This document shows positions 33,549 to 42,106 of a stretch of 64,000 bases of DNA, in pieces. A model generated the notes under the pieces. That model searched no databases, was not told the DNA's origin, and saw only the letters and a list, made by a program, of their open reading frames with translations. Within the stretch, counting starts at the first letter, position 1. Every line of letters begins with the position of its first letter. Origin of the DNA: Clostridia bacterium (GTDB lineage: Bacteria > Bacillota > Clostridia > Oscillospirales > CAG-272). Made by a program: the position numbers and the translations under genes. The stretch spans positions 1 to 64,000 of the forward strand of contig JAFQPI010000019.1 in NCBI GenBank assembly GCA_017411805.1, given 5' to 3'.

Positions 33549-34783
33549 ACCGCTTTAACGTAAAAATCGAGCCTTCTCGGCTCGTCGGTAAGGTAATCGC
33601 ACCGCCATCCAAGAGCATTTCGCACCGCGCGCTTATCTGCGCCGCGTTAGCCGAGGGTGAGAGCGTGATATCGAATCTCGCCTTTTCGCAGGACATCCTC
33701 GCAACTATCGACGTTCTCACCGCTATAGGCGCGAAAATTGATAAGATCGACGATTCGACCCTCAAGGTCATGGGAATCGCGGGCAAGCCGAGATCTCTCG
33801 ATGTCCTCGGATGCCGTGAATCGGGCAGTACGCTCCGATTTATGATCCCGATCTGTCTGCTTTCGACCGATGAGTTTAAGCTTTCCGGAAGCGAAAAGCT
33901 GCTTTCCCGACCGCTTTCGGTCTACGAAAACCTTTTTGCGGAACGATACCTCGGCTCGGACGGAAAAGCTCTGACTCTGGCATCGGGCAAGCCTATCGAA
34001 CCCGGCGAATACCGTGTTGCGGGCAATATCAGCAGTCAGTTCATCACGGGACTTCTCTTTGCTCTCCCGCTTTGCGACGGCGACAGCAAGCTCATTGTCG
34101 AGGGAGATTTCGAGAGCGCGTCATACGTCGGTCTGACTCTTGCATCTCTCTCGAAATTCGGAATAAACATAACGCGCGAGGGCAATATTTTCACTGTAAA
34201 AGGAAACCAAAAATACATCCCATCAAAAGCCCGAATCGAAGGCGACGCATCAAACGCCGCATTCTTCGGTGCGCTGGGTCTTATCGGCGGAGAGGTTGAA
34301 GTGATCGGACTTGATCCCGAGAGCAAACAGGGAGATATGGTCTTTAATAAGCATTTTTCGGCACTTAAAGCCCATTCGGACCTTCCGATCGACCTTTCCG
34401 ACTGCCCCGATCTCGCGCCCATTCTCTTCTCCGCGGCAGCATTTTTCGGCGGCGGAATATTCACCCACACCGACCGTCTGCGCCTCAAAGAAAGCGACCG
34501 CATCTCGGCAATGGCAGAGGAGCTTGCCAAATTCGGCGCTGTTCTTGACATCACCGACGGACTCGACGGCGGAACCGTCAAGGTACTCAGATCCAATCTT
34601 CATCCCCCGTCATCGCCGCTTGATTCGCATAACGATCATCGCATAGCAATGAGCATGGCGATCCTCTGCTGCCGATTCGGCGGCGAGATCATCGGGGCTG
34701 AGGCGGTAAGAAAAAGCATGCCGGATTTCTTCGACGTGCTCGCGTCCCTCGGCGCAAAAATTCAAACGGAGACTACAAAATGA
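33545..34783 (+). CDS. aroA: 5-enolpyruvylshikimate-3-phosphate synthase
   Basis: 412 residues. It condenses shikimate-3-phosphate with PEP. Signatures: PPSKSISHRALICAALAEG, GCRESGSTLRFMIPI, LSGSEKLLSRPLS, GNISSQFITGLLFALPL, GDASNAAFF, RLRLKESDRISAMAEEL, and DSHNDHRIAMSMAI. The stop overlaps the start of tyrA by 4 bp. Confidence 0.97.
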   Translation: MNRFNVKIEPSRLVGKVIAPPSKSISHRALICAALAEGESVISNLAFSQDILATIDVLTAIGAKIDKIDDSTLKVMGIAGKPRSLDVLGCRESGSTLRFMIPICLLSTDEFKLSGSEKLLSRPLSVYENLFAERYLGSDGKALTLASGKPIEPGEYRVAGNISSQFITGLLFALPLCDGDSKLIVEGDFESASYVGLTLASLSKFGINITREGNIFTVKGNQKYIPSKARIEGDASNAAFFGALGLIGGEVEVIGLDPESKQGDMVFNKHFSALKAHSDLPIDLSDCPDLAPILFSAAAFFGGGIFTHTDRLRLKESDRISAMAEELAKFGAVLDITDGLDGGTVKVLRSNLHPPSSPLDSHNDHRIAMSMAILCCRFGGEIIGAEAVRKSMPDFFDVLASLGAKIQTETTK

Positions 34784-35652
34784 AACTGACCAAGGATACA
34801 AATATTCTCATCGTGGGGCTCGGACTTCTCGGCGGATCATACGCAATGGCTCTGACAAAAAAAGGCTACCGCGTAAACGCGCTGACAAGATCGCAGTCGA
34901 GCATTGATTACGCGCTCGAGCAGGGCATCATAGCAGAAGGCAAGACGGGTGTTGACCCCAAAATGATCGGGGAGGCTGATCTTATCGTCTTCTCGATCTA
35001 CCCGCGCGTGCTGATCGAATGGATGGAGGAAAATCACTCCCTCATACGTCCCGGCACGATCCTCACCGACGTCACCGGTGTCAAGGGCTACACCGTCTAC
35101 CGCGTTCAGGAACTTCTCCCCGAGGGAGCAGAATTCATCTCAGCGCACCCGATGGCGGGACGCGAATGTCTCGGAGTGAAGAACGCAACCGATGAGATCT
35201 TCAAGAACGCCAACTACCTCGTCGTCCCAACAGAATCGAACACCGAAGAAGCTATCACGCTCTGCGAGGAGCTCGGACGCGAGCTCGGATTTGCGCGTAT
35301 TTCACGCATTTCCGTCGACAAGCACGACGAGATGATCGCCTTCCTCTCCCAGCTTACGCACGCCATCGCCGTCACGCTGATGTGCTGTAACGATTCGCCC
35401 GAGCTTGTAAATTACACGGGCGACTCATTCCGCGATCTGACAAGGATCGCAAAGATCGACGACGGAATGTGGAACGAGCTCTTCATGTGCAACCGCGACG
35501 AGCTTTCCCGTCAGATGGACATCTTCTCCGAGACCTTCGAGAAGATGCGCCGCGCCCTTAAGGAAGGCGACACGACAACAATGCGCCAGATGATGCGCAC
35601 CTCTACCGAAAGGCGTAAGCTTTTTGATAAACCGAAAAACAACGAACAATAA
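34780..35652 (+). CDS. tyrA: Prephenate dehydrogenase
   Basis: 290 residues. NAD-binding VGLGLLGGSYAMALTKKG at the N-terminus; catalytic region FISAHPMAGRE with the active-site His, and MIAFLSQLTHAIAV. It oxidatively decarboxylates prephenate to 4-hydroxyphenylpyruvate. There is no C-terminal ACT domain, so feedback control probably rests elsewhere. Confidence 0.95.
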   Translation: MKLTKDTNILIVGLGLLGGSYAMALTKKGYRVNALTRSQSSIDYALEQGIIAEGKTGVDPKMIGEADLIVFSIYPRVLIEWMEENHSLIRPGTILTDVTGVKGYTVYRVQELLPEGAEFISAHPMAGRECLGVKNATDEIFKNANYLVVPTESNTEEAITLCEELGRELGFARISRISVDKHDEMIAFLSQLTHAIAVTLMCCNDSPELVNYTGDSFRDLTRIAKIDDGMWNELFMCNRDELSRQMDIFSETFEKMRRALKEGDTTTMRQMMRTSTERRKLFDKPKNNEQ

Positions 35653-35681
35653 CTCATCGCAAATAAAGGAGACCACCAAAA

Positions 35682-36731
35682 ATGAGTAAAATGTTAAACA
35701 TGACCTTCAAGCACAAGCTCCCCATCCCCATGGACATCAAGGCGCAGTTCCCCATCACCGAGGAAATGCAGAAAGTCAAGGAAGCGCGCGATATCGAGAT
35801 CGCCAAGATCTTCAAGGGCGAGATCGACAAGCTCGTTCTCGTTATCGGACCCTGCTCCGCTGACCGCCCCGAGCCCGTGCTTCAGTATATCGAAAAGCTT
35901 GCCGAGATCCAGCAGAAGGTTTACGACAAGATCCTCATCATCCCCCGAATCTACACCAACAAGCCCCGTACTACGGGCGACGGATACAAGGGAATGCTCC
36001 ATCAGCCCAACCCCACAGAGGACGTTGATATGCTCAAGGGCATCATCGCTATCCGTGAGCTTCACAGCCGCGCTCTTCGCGACTACGGAATGGCTTGTGC
36101 GGACGAGATGCTCTATCCCGATAACTACCGCTATCTCTCCGACCTGCTTTCATACGTTGCAGTCGGCGCGCGTTCTGTTGAAAATCAGCAGCACCGTCTC
36201 ACCGCAAGCGGAATCGACGTTCCCGTAGGTATGAAGAATCCCACCTCGGGCGACATCTCGATAATGATGAACTCGATCACCGCCGCACAGCACAGCCATA
36301 CCTTCATCTACCGCGGCTGGGAGGTTCAGAGCCACGGCAATCCCCTTGCTCATGCGATCCTCCGCGGATACGTTGACGGCTCGGGCAAGTCATACCCGAA
36401 CTACCACTACGAGGATCTGCGCGACCTCTGCGAGACCTATGCAAAGTCGGGTCTTGCAAATCCCGCTGTCGTTGTCGATACCAACCACGCAAACTCTGGC
36501 AAAAAGTGGGCTGAACAGCCTCGTATCGCAAAGGACATCATCCATTCCTGCCGCAAGAGCGCGGATATCAAGAAGCTCGTCAAGGGACTTATGATCGAGA
36601 GCTACCTCATCGACGGCGCGCAGAAGGTCACCGACGAGAAAAGCTACGTCTGCGGTCAGTCGATCACCGACCCCTGCCTTGGTTGGGAAAAGACCGAAAA
36701 ACTCATCCTCGACCTTGCAGAAGAGCTTTAA
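35682..36731 (+). CDS. aroF: DAHP synthase, class I (AroF/G/H type)
   Basis: 349 residues. It joins PEP and erythrose-4-phosphate, the entry step of the pathway. VLVIGPCSADRPEPVLQY, IPRIYTNKPRTTGDGYKGM, GARSVENQQHRLTASGIDVPVGMKNPTSGD, VDTNHANSGK and MIESYLIDGAQ identify the microbial class I alpha enzyme. It is last in the operon, 29 bp after tyrA, with its own AAGGAG site. Finding it at the promoter-distal end means the attenuator also governs pathway entry. Confidence 0.96.
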   Translation: MSKMLNMTFKHKLPIPMDIKAQFPITEEMQKVKEARDIEIAKIFKGEIDKLVLVIGPCSADRPEPVLQYIEKLAEIQQKVYDKILIIPRIYTNKPRTTGDGYKGMLHQPNPTEDVDMLKGIIAIRELHSRALRDYGMACADEMLYPDNYRYLSDLLSYVAVGARSVENQQHRLTASGIDVPVGMKNPTSGDISIMMNSITAAQHSHTFIYRGWEVQSHGNPLAHAILRGYVDGSGKSYPNYHYEDLRDLCETYAKSGLANPAVVVDTNHANSGKKWAEQPRIAKDIIHSCRKSADIKKLVKGLMIESYLIDGAQKVTDEKSYVCGQSITDPCLGWEKTEKLILDLAEEL

Positions 36732-36738
36732 TTGATTC

Positions 36739-36767
36739 AAAAAAGGCGGGGGTCCCCCCGTCTTTTT
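36739..36767 (+). terminator. Terminator of the aromatic operon
   Basis: AAAAAAGGCGGGGG pairs with CCCCCCGTCTTTTT (one G-U), a very GC-rich stem with T5. Confidence 0.88.
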
Positions 36768-36769
36768 GC

Positions 36770-36798
36770 TTGACAAATTAAATTTTTTGTGATAATAT
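36770..36798 (+). promoter_or_regulatory. Promoter of the MBL hydrolase gene
   Basis: TTGACA (36770-36775), 17 bp, TAATAT (36793-36798), beginning right after the operon terminator. Confidence 0.65.
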
Positions 36799-36834
36799 AG
36801 ATTAATAAATATTACTCCCGAAAGGAAACGACAA

Positions 36835-37623
36835 ATGAAACTTTTATTTCTCGGAACAGGCTCGGCGAAGTGCAAAAGACTCGAAGAAGATCAGATTCCC
36901 GAGGGCGCACGCCGCTGCTCCTCGATGCTGATCGATGGAAGTATTCAGCTCGACGTGCCGATCCATACCTATGATTTTCTCGTAAAGCACGGAATCGATC
37001 CCGCGGGCGTGACCGATATTTTCCTTACCCACAGCCACGACGATCATTTCTGCAAGGAGACCTTCCTTCGCTACGCAAAGGCCGGCGAAAGACGTCTAAA
37101 TTTCTACTGCAACACAGGTGCGCTCGAATATCTCGGACTGACCAAGGAGGAGATGGCTCTTGTCAATATCGTGACCTTTGAGGCTATGGATACCTTCGAG
37201 GCGGCGGGAATGACCGTCACTGCGCTCCCCTCGAATCATATCGCGGGCAAGAACGAGCAGACCCTTCATTACGTTTTTGAAAAGAACGGACAGAAGCTCT
37301 TTTACGGACTTGACGGCGGCTGGCTGACGGGAAAGGAATGGAACTATCTTTACAAGCAAGCTCTTCCGATCGACTGCGCCGTTTTCGACACGACATGCGG
37401 CGAGCAGCCCGGCAACTTCCGTATCGGAACGCACAACACCATCCCGATGGTGCGCCTGCTCGTTGAAGCATTCAACGAAAACAAGGTCATGGGCGAGGGC
37501 GGTAAATATATCGCAAGCCATATGGGTCCGCACATTCACGGCGTCCCCGCCGAGGAAACCGCAAGAATACTCGCGGAATTCGGCGTCATTATGGCATATG
37601 ATGGGTTTGAGATAGAAATATAA
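36835..37623 (+). CDS. MBL-fold metal-dependent hydrolase
   Basis: 262 residues. LFLGTGSAKCKR at the N-terminus and the metal motif THSHDDH (HxHxDH) define the metallo-beta-lactamase fold; later His residues lie in LPSNHIAG and ASHMGPHIHG, and DGGWLTG carries the bridging Asp. The pattern is close to PhnP/ribonuclease-Z-like phosphodiesterases. The exact substrate is unknown. The ATG follows GAAAGGAAACGACAA. Confidence 0.88.
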   Translation: MKLLFLGTGSAKCKRLEEDQIPEGARRCSSMLIDGSIQLDVPIHTYDFLVKHGIDPAGVTDIFLTHSHDDHFCKETFLRYAKAGERRLNFYCNTGALEYLGLTKEEMALVNIVTFEAMDTFEAAGMTVTALPSNHIAGKNEQTLHYVFEKNGQKLFYGLDGGWLTGKEWNYLYKQALPIDCAVFDTTCGEQPGNFRIGTHNTIPMVRLLVEAFNENKVMGEGGKYIASHMGPHIHGVPAEETARILAEFGVIMAYDGFEIEI

Positions 37624-37629
37624 GAGGAA

Positions 37630-37662
37630 GGGTTGAGTCCGATTAAAATTCAGACTCAGCCC
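37630..37662. terminator. Terminator between convergent genes
   Basis: GGGTTGAGTC (37630-37639) with GACTCAGCCC (37653-37662), one G-U pair; modest T-runs on both sides. Confidence 0.65.
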
Positions 37663-37669
37663 CATTTAT

Positions 37670-38473
37670 TTACCTCTTTCCGCAAACAATAATCGCTCCC
37701 TGCGAGCCGCGGTTGTTTCCTGTTATGCGGTGTGACCAATATCGGTCGGAGGAACACATAGTACATTCTTTGGAAATCTCGATAGATTCAACACCCGCGC
37801 GGCGCAGAGCAAAAGCGTTGACAGCCTTGAGGTCAACTTGATATTTTTCGCCCGTTTTGCGGATAAAGGCTTCGGCTTCTGCGCCGAATTCTGCAATTAT
37901 AGCATCGGGCACGTCGCGGTCCGTCTCAAAACAGCAGAACCCAATATTGGGTCCGATCGCGGCACGGATTTTTCGGGGATCGCATCCAAATTCTGTTACC
38001 ATCTTACGGACAGTCTTGCCTGCGATATCCGATACCGTACCTCTCCATCCCGCGTGAACCGCGCCGACCGCGCCCGTAACGCTGTCCCACAAAAGTATCG
38101 GAGTGCAATCCGCCGTAAAAACTACGAGTGCACATCCCGCATCATTCGTTATCAACGCGTCAGATTCGGGATAATCGTGATGATCGAGTCCGCACGCGTC
38201 TGCTTTAGTAACGACACGAACAATATCCGAATGAGTCTGCCTTGTCAGAACGAGATCGTTTACGTCAAATCCAATGTTTTCTGCAAGTATCTCATAATTT
38301 TTTATCACGTTTTTCGCTTCGTCACCGCGATGCATGGCAATATTCATCGATAAAAATATTCCCTCACTTACTCCCCCAAGCCGAGTCGTGAAAGCATGTG
38401 GTGCATCCAGATTGCGGGCATAGCTGTATTCAAGCCCTCCATTTTTTATTATTTCTATTATTTCAAACGACAT
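37670..38473 (-). CDS. pgeF: Laccase-domain purine nucleoside phosphorylase (PgeF/YlmD family)
   Basis: 267 residues. Family landmarks: TTRLGGVSEGIF, TRQTHSD (metal His), VFTADCTPILLWD (metal Cys), AVHAGWRGT (second His) and IGPNIGFCCFE. Once called polyphenol oxidase; members phosphorolyse or deaminate purine nucleosides and an E. coli member edits peptidoglycan precursors. Own promoter at 38535-38563. Confidence 0.92.
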   Translation of the reverse strand: MSFEIIEIIKNGGLEYSYARNLDAPHAFTTRLGGVSEGIFLSMNIAMHRGDEAKNVIKNYEILAENIGFDVNDLVLTRQTHSDIVRVVTKADACGLDHHDYPESDALITNDAGCALVVFTADCTPILLWDSVTGAVGAVHAGWRGTVSDIAGKTVRKMVTEFGCDPRKIRAAIGPNIGFCCFETDRDVPDAIIAEFGAEAEAFIRKTGEKYQVDLKAVNAFALRRAGVESIEISKECTMCSSDRYWSHRITGNNRGSQGAIIVCGKR

Positions 38474-38534
38474 AATTTATCTCTTTCTCTTTTCACGGTG
38501 TTAAAATTCAGATCTTCCGAGGTTCGATACAATA

Positions 38535-38563
38535 ATTATACATCCGTCAGATCGTTTTTTCAA
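38535..38563 (-). promoter_or_regulatory. pgeF promoter
   Basis: Minus strand TTGAAA (38563-38558), 17 bp, TATAAT (38540-38535). Confidence 0.7.
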
Positions 38564-38601
38564 GATAAACAAATAAAAAAATATTGTTTTGTTAAATCTT
38601 A

Positions 38602-38630
38602 TTGACAAATTCAAAATAATTTGCTATTAT
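38602..38630 (+). promoter_or_regulatory. Promoter of the secreted repeat protein gene
   Basis: TTGACA (38602-38607), 17 bp, TATTAT (38625-38630). Confidence 0.7.
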
Positions 38631-38675
38631 TATACTGTCAACAAGACAAACACTATCTAAAAGGAGAATCCAATA

Positions 38676-39674
38676 ATGAAAAAGGCTCTATCTCTTATCA
38701 TTTCGCTTATTCTCGTCATCACCGCACTTCTCCCCCTTACAAGCGTAAGTGCTGCTGATGCAGACCCCAATGCGTGGCTTGACACCCTTCCGGACGGCTC
38801 GATCGTATACGTTCCCAACTTCAACGGTGAAGCAGGCATTTACGAGCCCGGTCCCTTCAAGGGCTCTCCCCAGGCAGACGTTGACCCTTCTAACAACAAT
38901 ACCATCACCTTCCAGACCACCAAGAACAAGACCGCATCCTACTGGGGCGGCTTCATCGACATCCTTCCTCTTAATGAGAAGACCTGCTACACCATCTATT
39001 ACTCCGTAACACGTACAGGCGATCATTCCGTCGGTGCTTACTGTGACTCGATTCACGGCGCATACGGATATCCCGCACGTAACAAGCTCATGTACAACGG
39101 TAGCTCCCTTACCGGCCACGATTACGTATACTATGATACTATCGGTGTTGAAGTTCCCGCGCTCAACGGAGAATCCGTAACTCACGAATACGCTCTCGAG
39201 GTAAACGGAATCAATACCAAGATCGCCCTCTATATCAAGAACAATGCAGGCCAGTACGCTCTCGTTGACGAATCCAAGGAAGGCGAGATCGAATTCTTCG
39301 GTGCTGACGTTCTCGGCCTCTTCTTCTACTCCTACTATTCAAACCACATCGTAACCATCAGCGATTGCTACATCACCAAGGGACTCTCCTACGGTACGGC
39401 TACCATTCCCGAGACCACAGAAGCTCCCGATACCACCAAGGCTCCCGACACAACCAAGCCTGAGGAAACGACCTCCAAGCCCGAAGATACCACATCCAAG
39501 CCCGAGGACGCAACCACCAAGGCTCCCGATGCTACCAAGGCTCCCGACGCTACCAAGGCTCCCGAGTCCACTCCCGCACCCGAAAAGAGCGGCTGCTCCT
39601 CTACGATAGCATCCTGCGCGATCATCGCCATCATCGGTTGCGCAGTTCCCGTAATCTGTAAGAAGCGCAAATAA
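38676..39674 (+). CDS. Secreted surface protein with Thr/Pro repeats and C-terminal anchor
   Basis: 332 residues. Signal peptide (cleavage near SVSA-A, about residue 26). Residues 30-240 form a beta-rich domain with many aromatic residues (YWGGFIDILPL, CYTIYYSVTRTGDHSV) of the kind seen in carbohydrate-binding modules, though no named family is recognised. About 245-300 are imperfect repeats of TTKAPD / TTSKPED / ATKAPD. The end reads SGCSSTIAS, a 20-residue hydrophobic segment and a KKRK tail, a membrane-anchor or sorting signal without LPxTG. Monocistronic with a very strong terminator, suggesting high expression. Confidence 0.8.
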   Translation: MKKALSLIISLILVITALLPLTSVSAADADPNAWLDTLPDGSIVYVPNFNGEAGIYEPGPFKGSPQADVDPSNNNTITFQTTKNKTASYWGGFIDILPLNEKTCYTIYYSVTRTGDHSVGAYCDSIHGAYGYPARNKLMYNGSSLTGHDYVYYDTIGVEVPALNGESVTHEYALEVNGINTKIALYIKNNAGQYALVDESKEGEIEFFGADVLGLFFYSYYSNHIVTISDCYITKGLSYGTATIPETTEAPDTTKAPDTTKPEETTSKPEDTTSKPEDATTKAPDATKAPDATKAPESTPAPEKSGCSSTIASCAIIAIIGCAVPVICKKRK

Positions 39675-39692
39675 TCAATCATAAAAAACTCC

Positions 39693-39746
39693 GAGCCCTC
39701 ATGGCGTTGTCTTCCTTCGGACACAACGCCATGAGGGCTCGATTTT
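39693..39746. terminator. Long bidirectional terminator
   Basis: An 18-bp perfect stem (39693-39710 with 39723-39740) with A-run before and T6 after, between convergent genes. Confidence 0.9.
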
Positions 39747-40655
39747 TTAGTTCAAACTTCTTTCGTAATAAAAAAGATACTGTTGAGCAAGCCCCGCGTA
39801 TTTGCCGAGAGACGCGGCATTGAAGGGCGCGGGAAAATATTTTTCTATTACTCTCTTTACCCAGACGTCAATCGGAAAAGCATCGGTACGGTCAAATCCG
39901 AAAAGGAGAGTGCAAGCCGCTACCTTCGGACCGACTCCCTTGACCCTCATCAGCATTTCTGCAGCCTCGGCGGTAGTTGCCGCCTTTGCTACTGCATTGA
40001 GATCAAGCTCGCCGATTGCGACCTTCTCTGCGGCGTCGAATATGTAGGGTGCGCGGAAGCCGAATTTCATCTCTCGCAAGGCGTCAACTCCCGCGCTCAC
40101 AACCGCTTCAGGAGTCGGGAAAGCGTAGACCTCACCCGCACGCTCGGAAAGCTCGGATGAGCACTCGATCTGCTTGCCGAGATTCTTCGAGATAGTTCCG
40201 ATGAGTCCGCGGATACGGGGGATATTGTTGTTCTGAGATATGATGAATGAACAGAGCGTTTCCCACTTTTCCTGTCTCAATATCCTTATTCCCTTACCAA
40301 ACTCGATCGCCTTTGCAAGCGCGGGATTGTCCGATCTTGAAAGGATATCGCTTCGGGCATTCATAATGTCGAAATCAAGTCCGAGGTAAGGGACCCATAT
40401 ATTGTTGAAATCCTCCTCATCCGCGCCGTAGATCGTCAGGGTGTCCCCGTCCTGAGCGACCGAAATATACTTTCCGAAAGCCGCACCGCCGTACTCAACT
40501 GCGTGTGCGGTGTTTTCAATCGGCAAGAATCTGAACGCCTGACCGCAATCAAAGACCGCGCTGACGTCAAAATATTCAAGTTTTTTTATTCTTGTGAAAT
40601 GCGTGCCTTTTTCGGTAACGCCAAATTCCGTATCAAGTAAAGAATTTATCGGCAT
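39747..40655 (-). CDS. OGG1/AlkA-type DNA glycosylase
   Basis: 302 residues. An N-terminal beta domain with DCGQAFRF, then the helix-hairpin-helix glycosylase core: FIISQNNNIPRIRG, and VKGVGPKVAACTLLFGFDRTDAFPIDVW, which carries the catalytic Lys of the hairpin and the Asp of the GPD motif as in 8-oxoguanine glycosylases. It should excise 8-oxoguanine, with lyase activity. Start ATG at 40655 preceded by AGGGAATTTACAAT. Confidence 0.92.
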   Translation of the reverse strand: MPINSLLDTEFGVTEKGTHFTRIKKLEYFDVSAVFDCGQAFRFLPIENTAHAVEYGGAAFGKYISVAQDGDTLTIYGADEEDFNNIWVPYLGLDFDIMNARSDILSRSDNPALAKAIEFGKGIRILRQEKWETLCSFIISQNNNIPRIRGLIGTISKNLGKQIECSSELSERAGEVYAFPTPEAVVSAGVDALREMKFGFRAPYIFDAAEKVAIGELDLNAVAKAATTAEAAEMLMRVKGVGPKVAACTLLFGFDRTDAFPIDVWVKRVIEKYFPAPFNAASLGKYAGLAQQYLFYYERSLN

Positions 40656-40689
40656 ATTGTAAATTCCCTTTCTATTTTCCTCATTATGC

Positions 40690-40718
40690 TTGCATTATTC
40701 TATATTTTCTGCTATAAT
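40690..40718 (+). promoter_or_regulatory. Promoter of the DUF6062-mnmM-peptidase genes
   Basis: TTGCAT (40690-40695), 17 bp, TATAAT (40713-40718). Confidence 0.6.
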
Positions 40719-40776
40719 ATTATTATCTATAACTATTATACAATAAATTTTGCAATTAGTCAATAGTGAGGTTAGT

Positions 40777-41487
40777 ATGAACCAGATTTACACCATACAT
40801 ATAAACGAGCATTTTGACCGTGCGCGTGAGGACGCGAGCTGCGGATGCCCCGTCTGCTCTCTCTACCGAATGCTTGAGGAAAACGAGCTCGAGCTCATTC
40901 TCGGCGCATCGATGATGGAGCCCGACGTCCGCCAGAAGACGAACAAGCTCGGCTTCTGCGATACGCATATGAAGATGATGTTTGAATACCGTGCGCGTCT
41001 CCCCATGGCTCTGACTCTTGAAAGTCACCTCGATCAACTCCGTAAGGAAGTCGGCGATCTTCCGCTGACGGTTCCCGGAACCCGCGCAAGGGCAAGGATC
41101 CATGAGCTTGAAGAGGATTGCTACGTCTGCCGCCGTATCAACGAATATTTCAAGAATCTGCTTGAAAACCTCGTCTATATTTGGAGCACCGATCCCCTCT
41201 TCCGCGAAAAATTTGCCGCGCAGCATATGTTCTGCCTGCCGCATTGGGAGATGATGCTCGGAGTTGCAAAGCAAAAGCTCGGCAAAAAGGATTATTACGC
41301 CTTCGCCAAATCCGCAAGCGACGTCGTGCTTCCCTATTTCGATCAGCTCCGCGAGGACGTTTCCTGGTTCTGCAAGAAATTCGACTACCGCTACGGGGAC
41401 GAGCCCTGGTATAATTCGAAGGACGCGGTCGAGCGCGCAATGGCATTCCTCAATTCCGATCTTCATCGCCCGCCCAAGAAAAAGTAG
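40777..41487 (+). CDS. DUF6062-like cysteine/histidine-rich protein
   Basis: 236 residues from the ATG at 40777, 5 nt after GAGG. Two similar halves each contain a CPVC or CYVC pair followed ~50 residues later by a Cys-x-x-His: CGCPVC with FCDTH, and CYVCRR with FCLPHW. This spacing suggests two metal sites. The protein resembles the DUF6062 family of Clostridia; function unknown. It starts a gene train with mnmM 32 bp downstream. Confidence 0.75.
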   Translation: MNQIYTIHINEHFDRAREDASCGCPVCSLYRMLEENELELILGASMMEPDVRQKTNKLGFCDTHMKMMFEYRARLPMALTLESHLDQLRKEVGDLPLTVPGTRARARIHELEEDCYVCRRINEYFKNLLENLVYIWSTDPLFREKFAAQHMFCLPHWEMMLGVAKQKLGKKDYYAFAKSASDVVLPYFDQLREDVSWFCKKFDYRYGDEPWYNSKDAVERAMAFLNSDLHRPPKKK

Positions 41488-41519
41488 AATAAAGCGTTTT
41501 TTGAAAGGTAACAATCAAA

Positions 41520-42071
41520 ATGATAGATCTTCTCTCACTGCACAAGCAGTTCATTCTTACACACGTTAAGGAAGGCGACACGTGCGCCGATTTCACGATG
41601 GGAAACGGCTACGATACCGAATTTCTCTGCCGCACCGTCGGCGACTCGGGCAAAGTCTACGCCTTTGATATCCAGCCCGCGGCTGTTGAATCTACAAAAA
41701 AGAGGCTCGCCGAGGTCAATTGCCCCGAAAACTACACTCTCATCTGCGATTCGCACCACAACGCCGCAAATTACATCGATTGCAAGATCAAGGGCGGAAT
41801 GTTCAACCTCGGTTGGCTTCCGGGCGGCGACAAGTCGATAACCACTATGCGCGAGACCACAATGCCCGCCATTGAGACCGCTATCTCGCTTCTTGATTCG
41901 GACGGAGTACTTACGGTTGCCGTCTACCCGGGACATCCCGAGGGCGACGCAGAGGGCAAGATGATCGAGGAATATCTCTCCTCACTCTCCCGATTCAAGC
42001 TCTGCGTGACCAAGATAAAGATCGTCAATTCCCCCACCTCCCCCTATTTCTTCTTGATAGAGACAAAATAA
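41520..42071 (+). CDS. mnmM: tRNA mnm5U34 methyltransferase (YtqB/MnmM family)
   Basis: 183 residues. Class I SAM-dependent fold: DFTMGNGYDTEFL (SAM loop), VYAFDIQPAAV, and the family-specific FNLGWLPGGDKSITT. The B. subtilis relative YtqB (MnmM) adds the methyl group of mnm5s2U at the tRNA wobble position. ATG after GAAAGGTAACAATCAAA. Confidence 0.88.
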   Translation: MIDLLSLHKQFILTHVKEGDTCADFTMGNGYDTEFLCRTVGDSGKVYAFDIQPAAVESTKKRLAEVNCPENYTLICDSHHNAANYIDCKIKGGMFNLGWLPGGDKSITTMRETTMPAIETAISLLDSDGVLTVAVYPGHPEGDAEGKMIEEYLSSLSRFKLCVTKIKIVNSPTSPYFFLIETK

Positions 42072-42106
42072 ACAGCTTGCAGTGATTCTGCGGAAAGGAA
42101 GGCAAA

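Noticed and set aside
36835..38473. Divergent or shared regulation of the MBL hydrolase and pgeF genes
   Set aside because: The genes converge rather than diverge and each has its own promoter at the far side.
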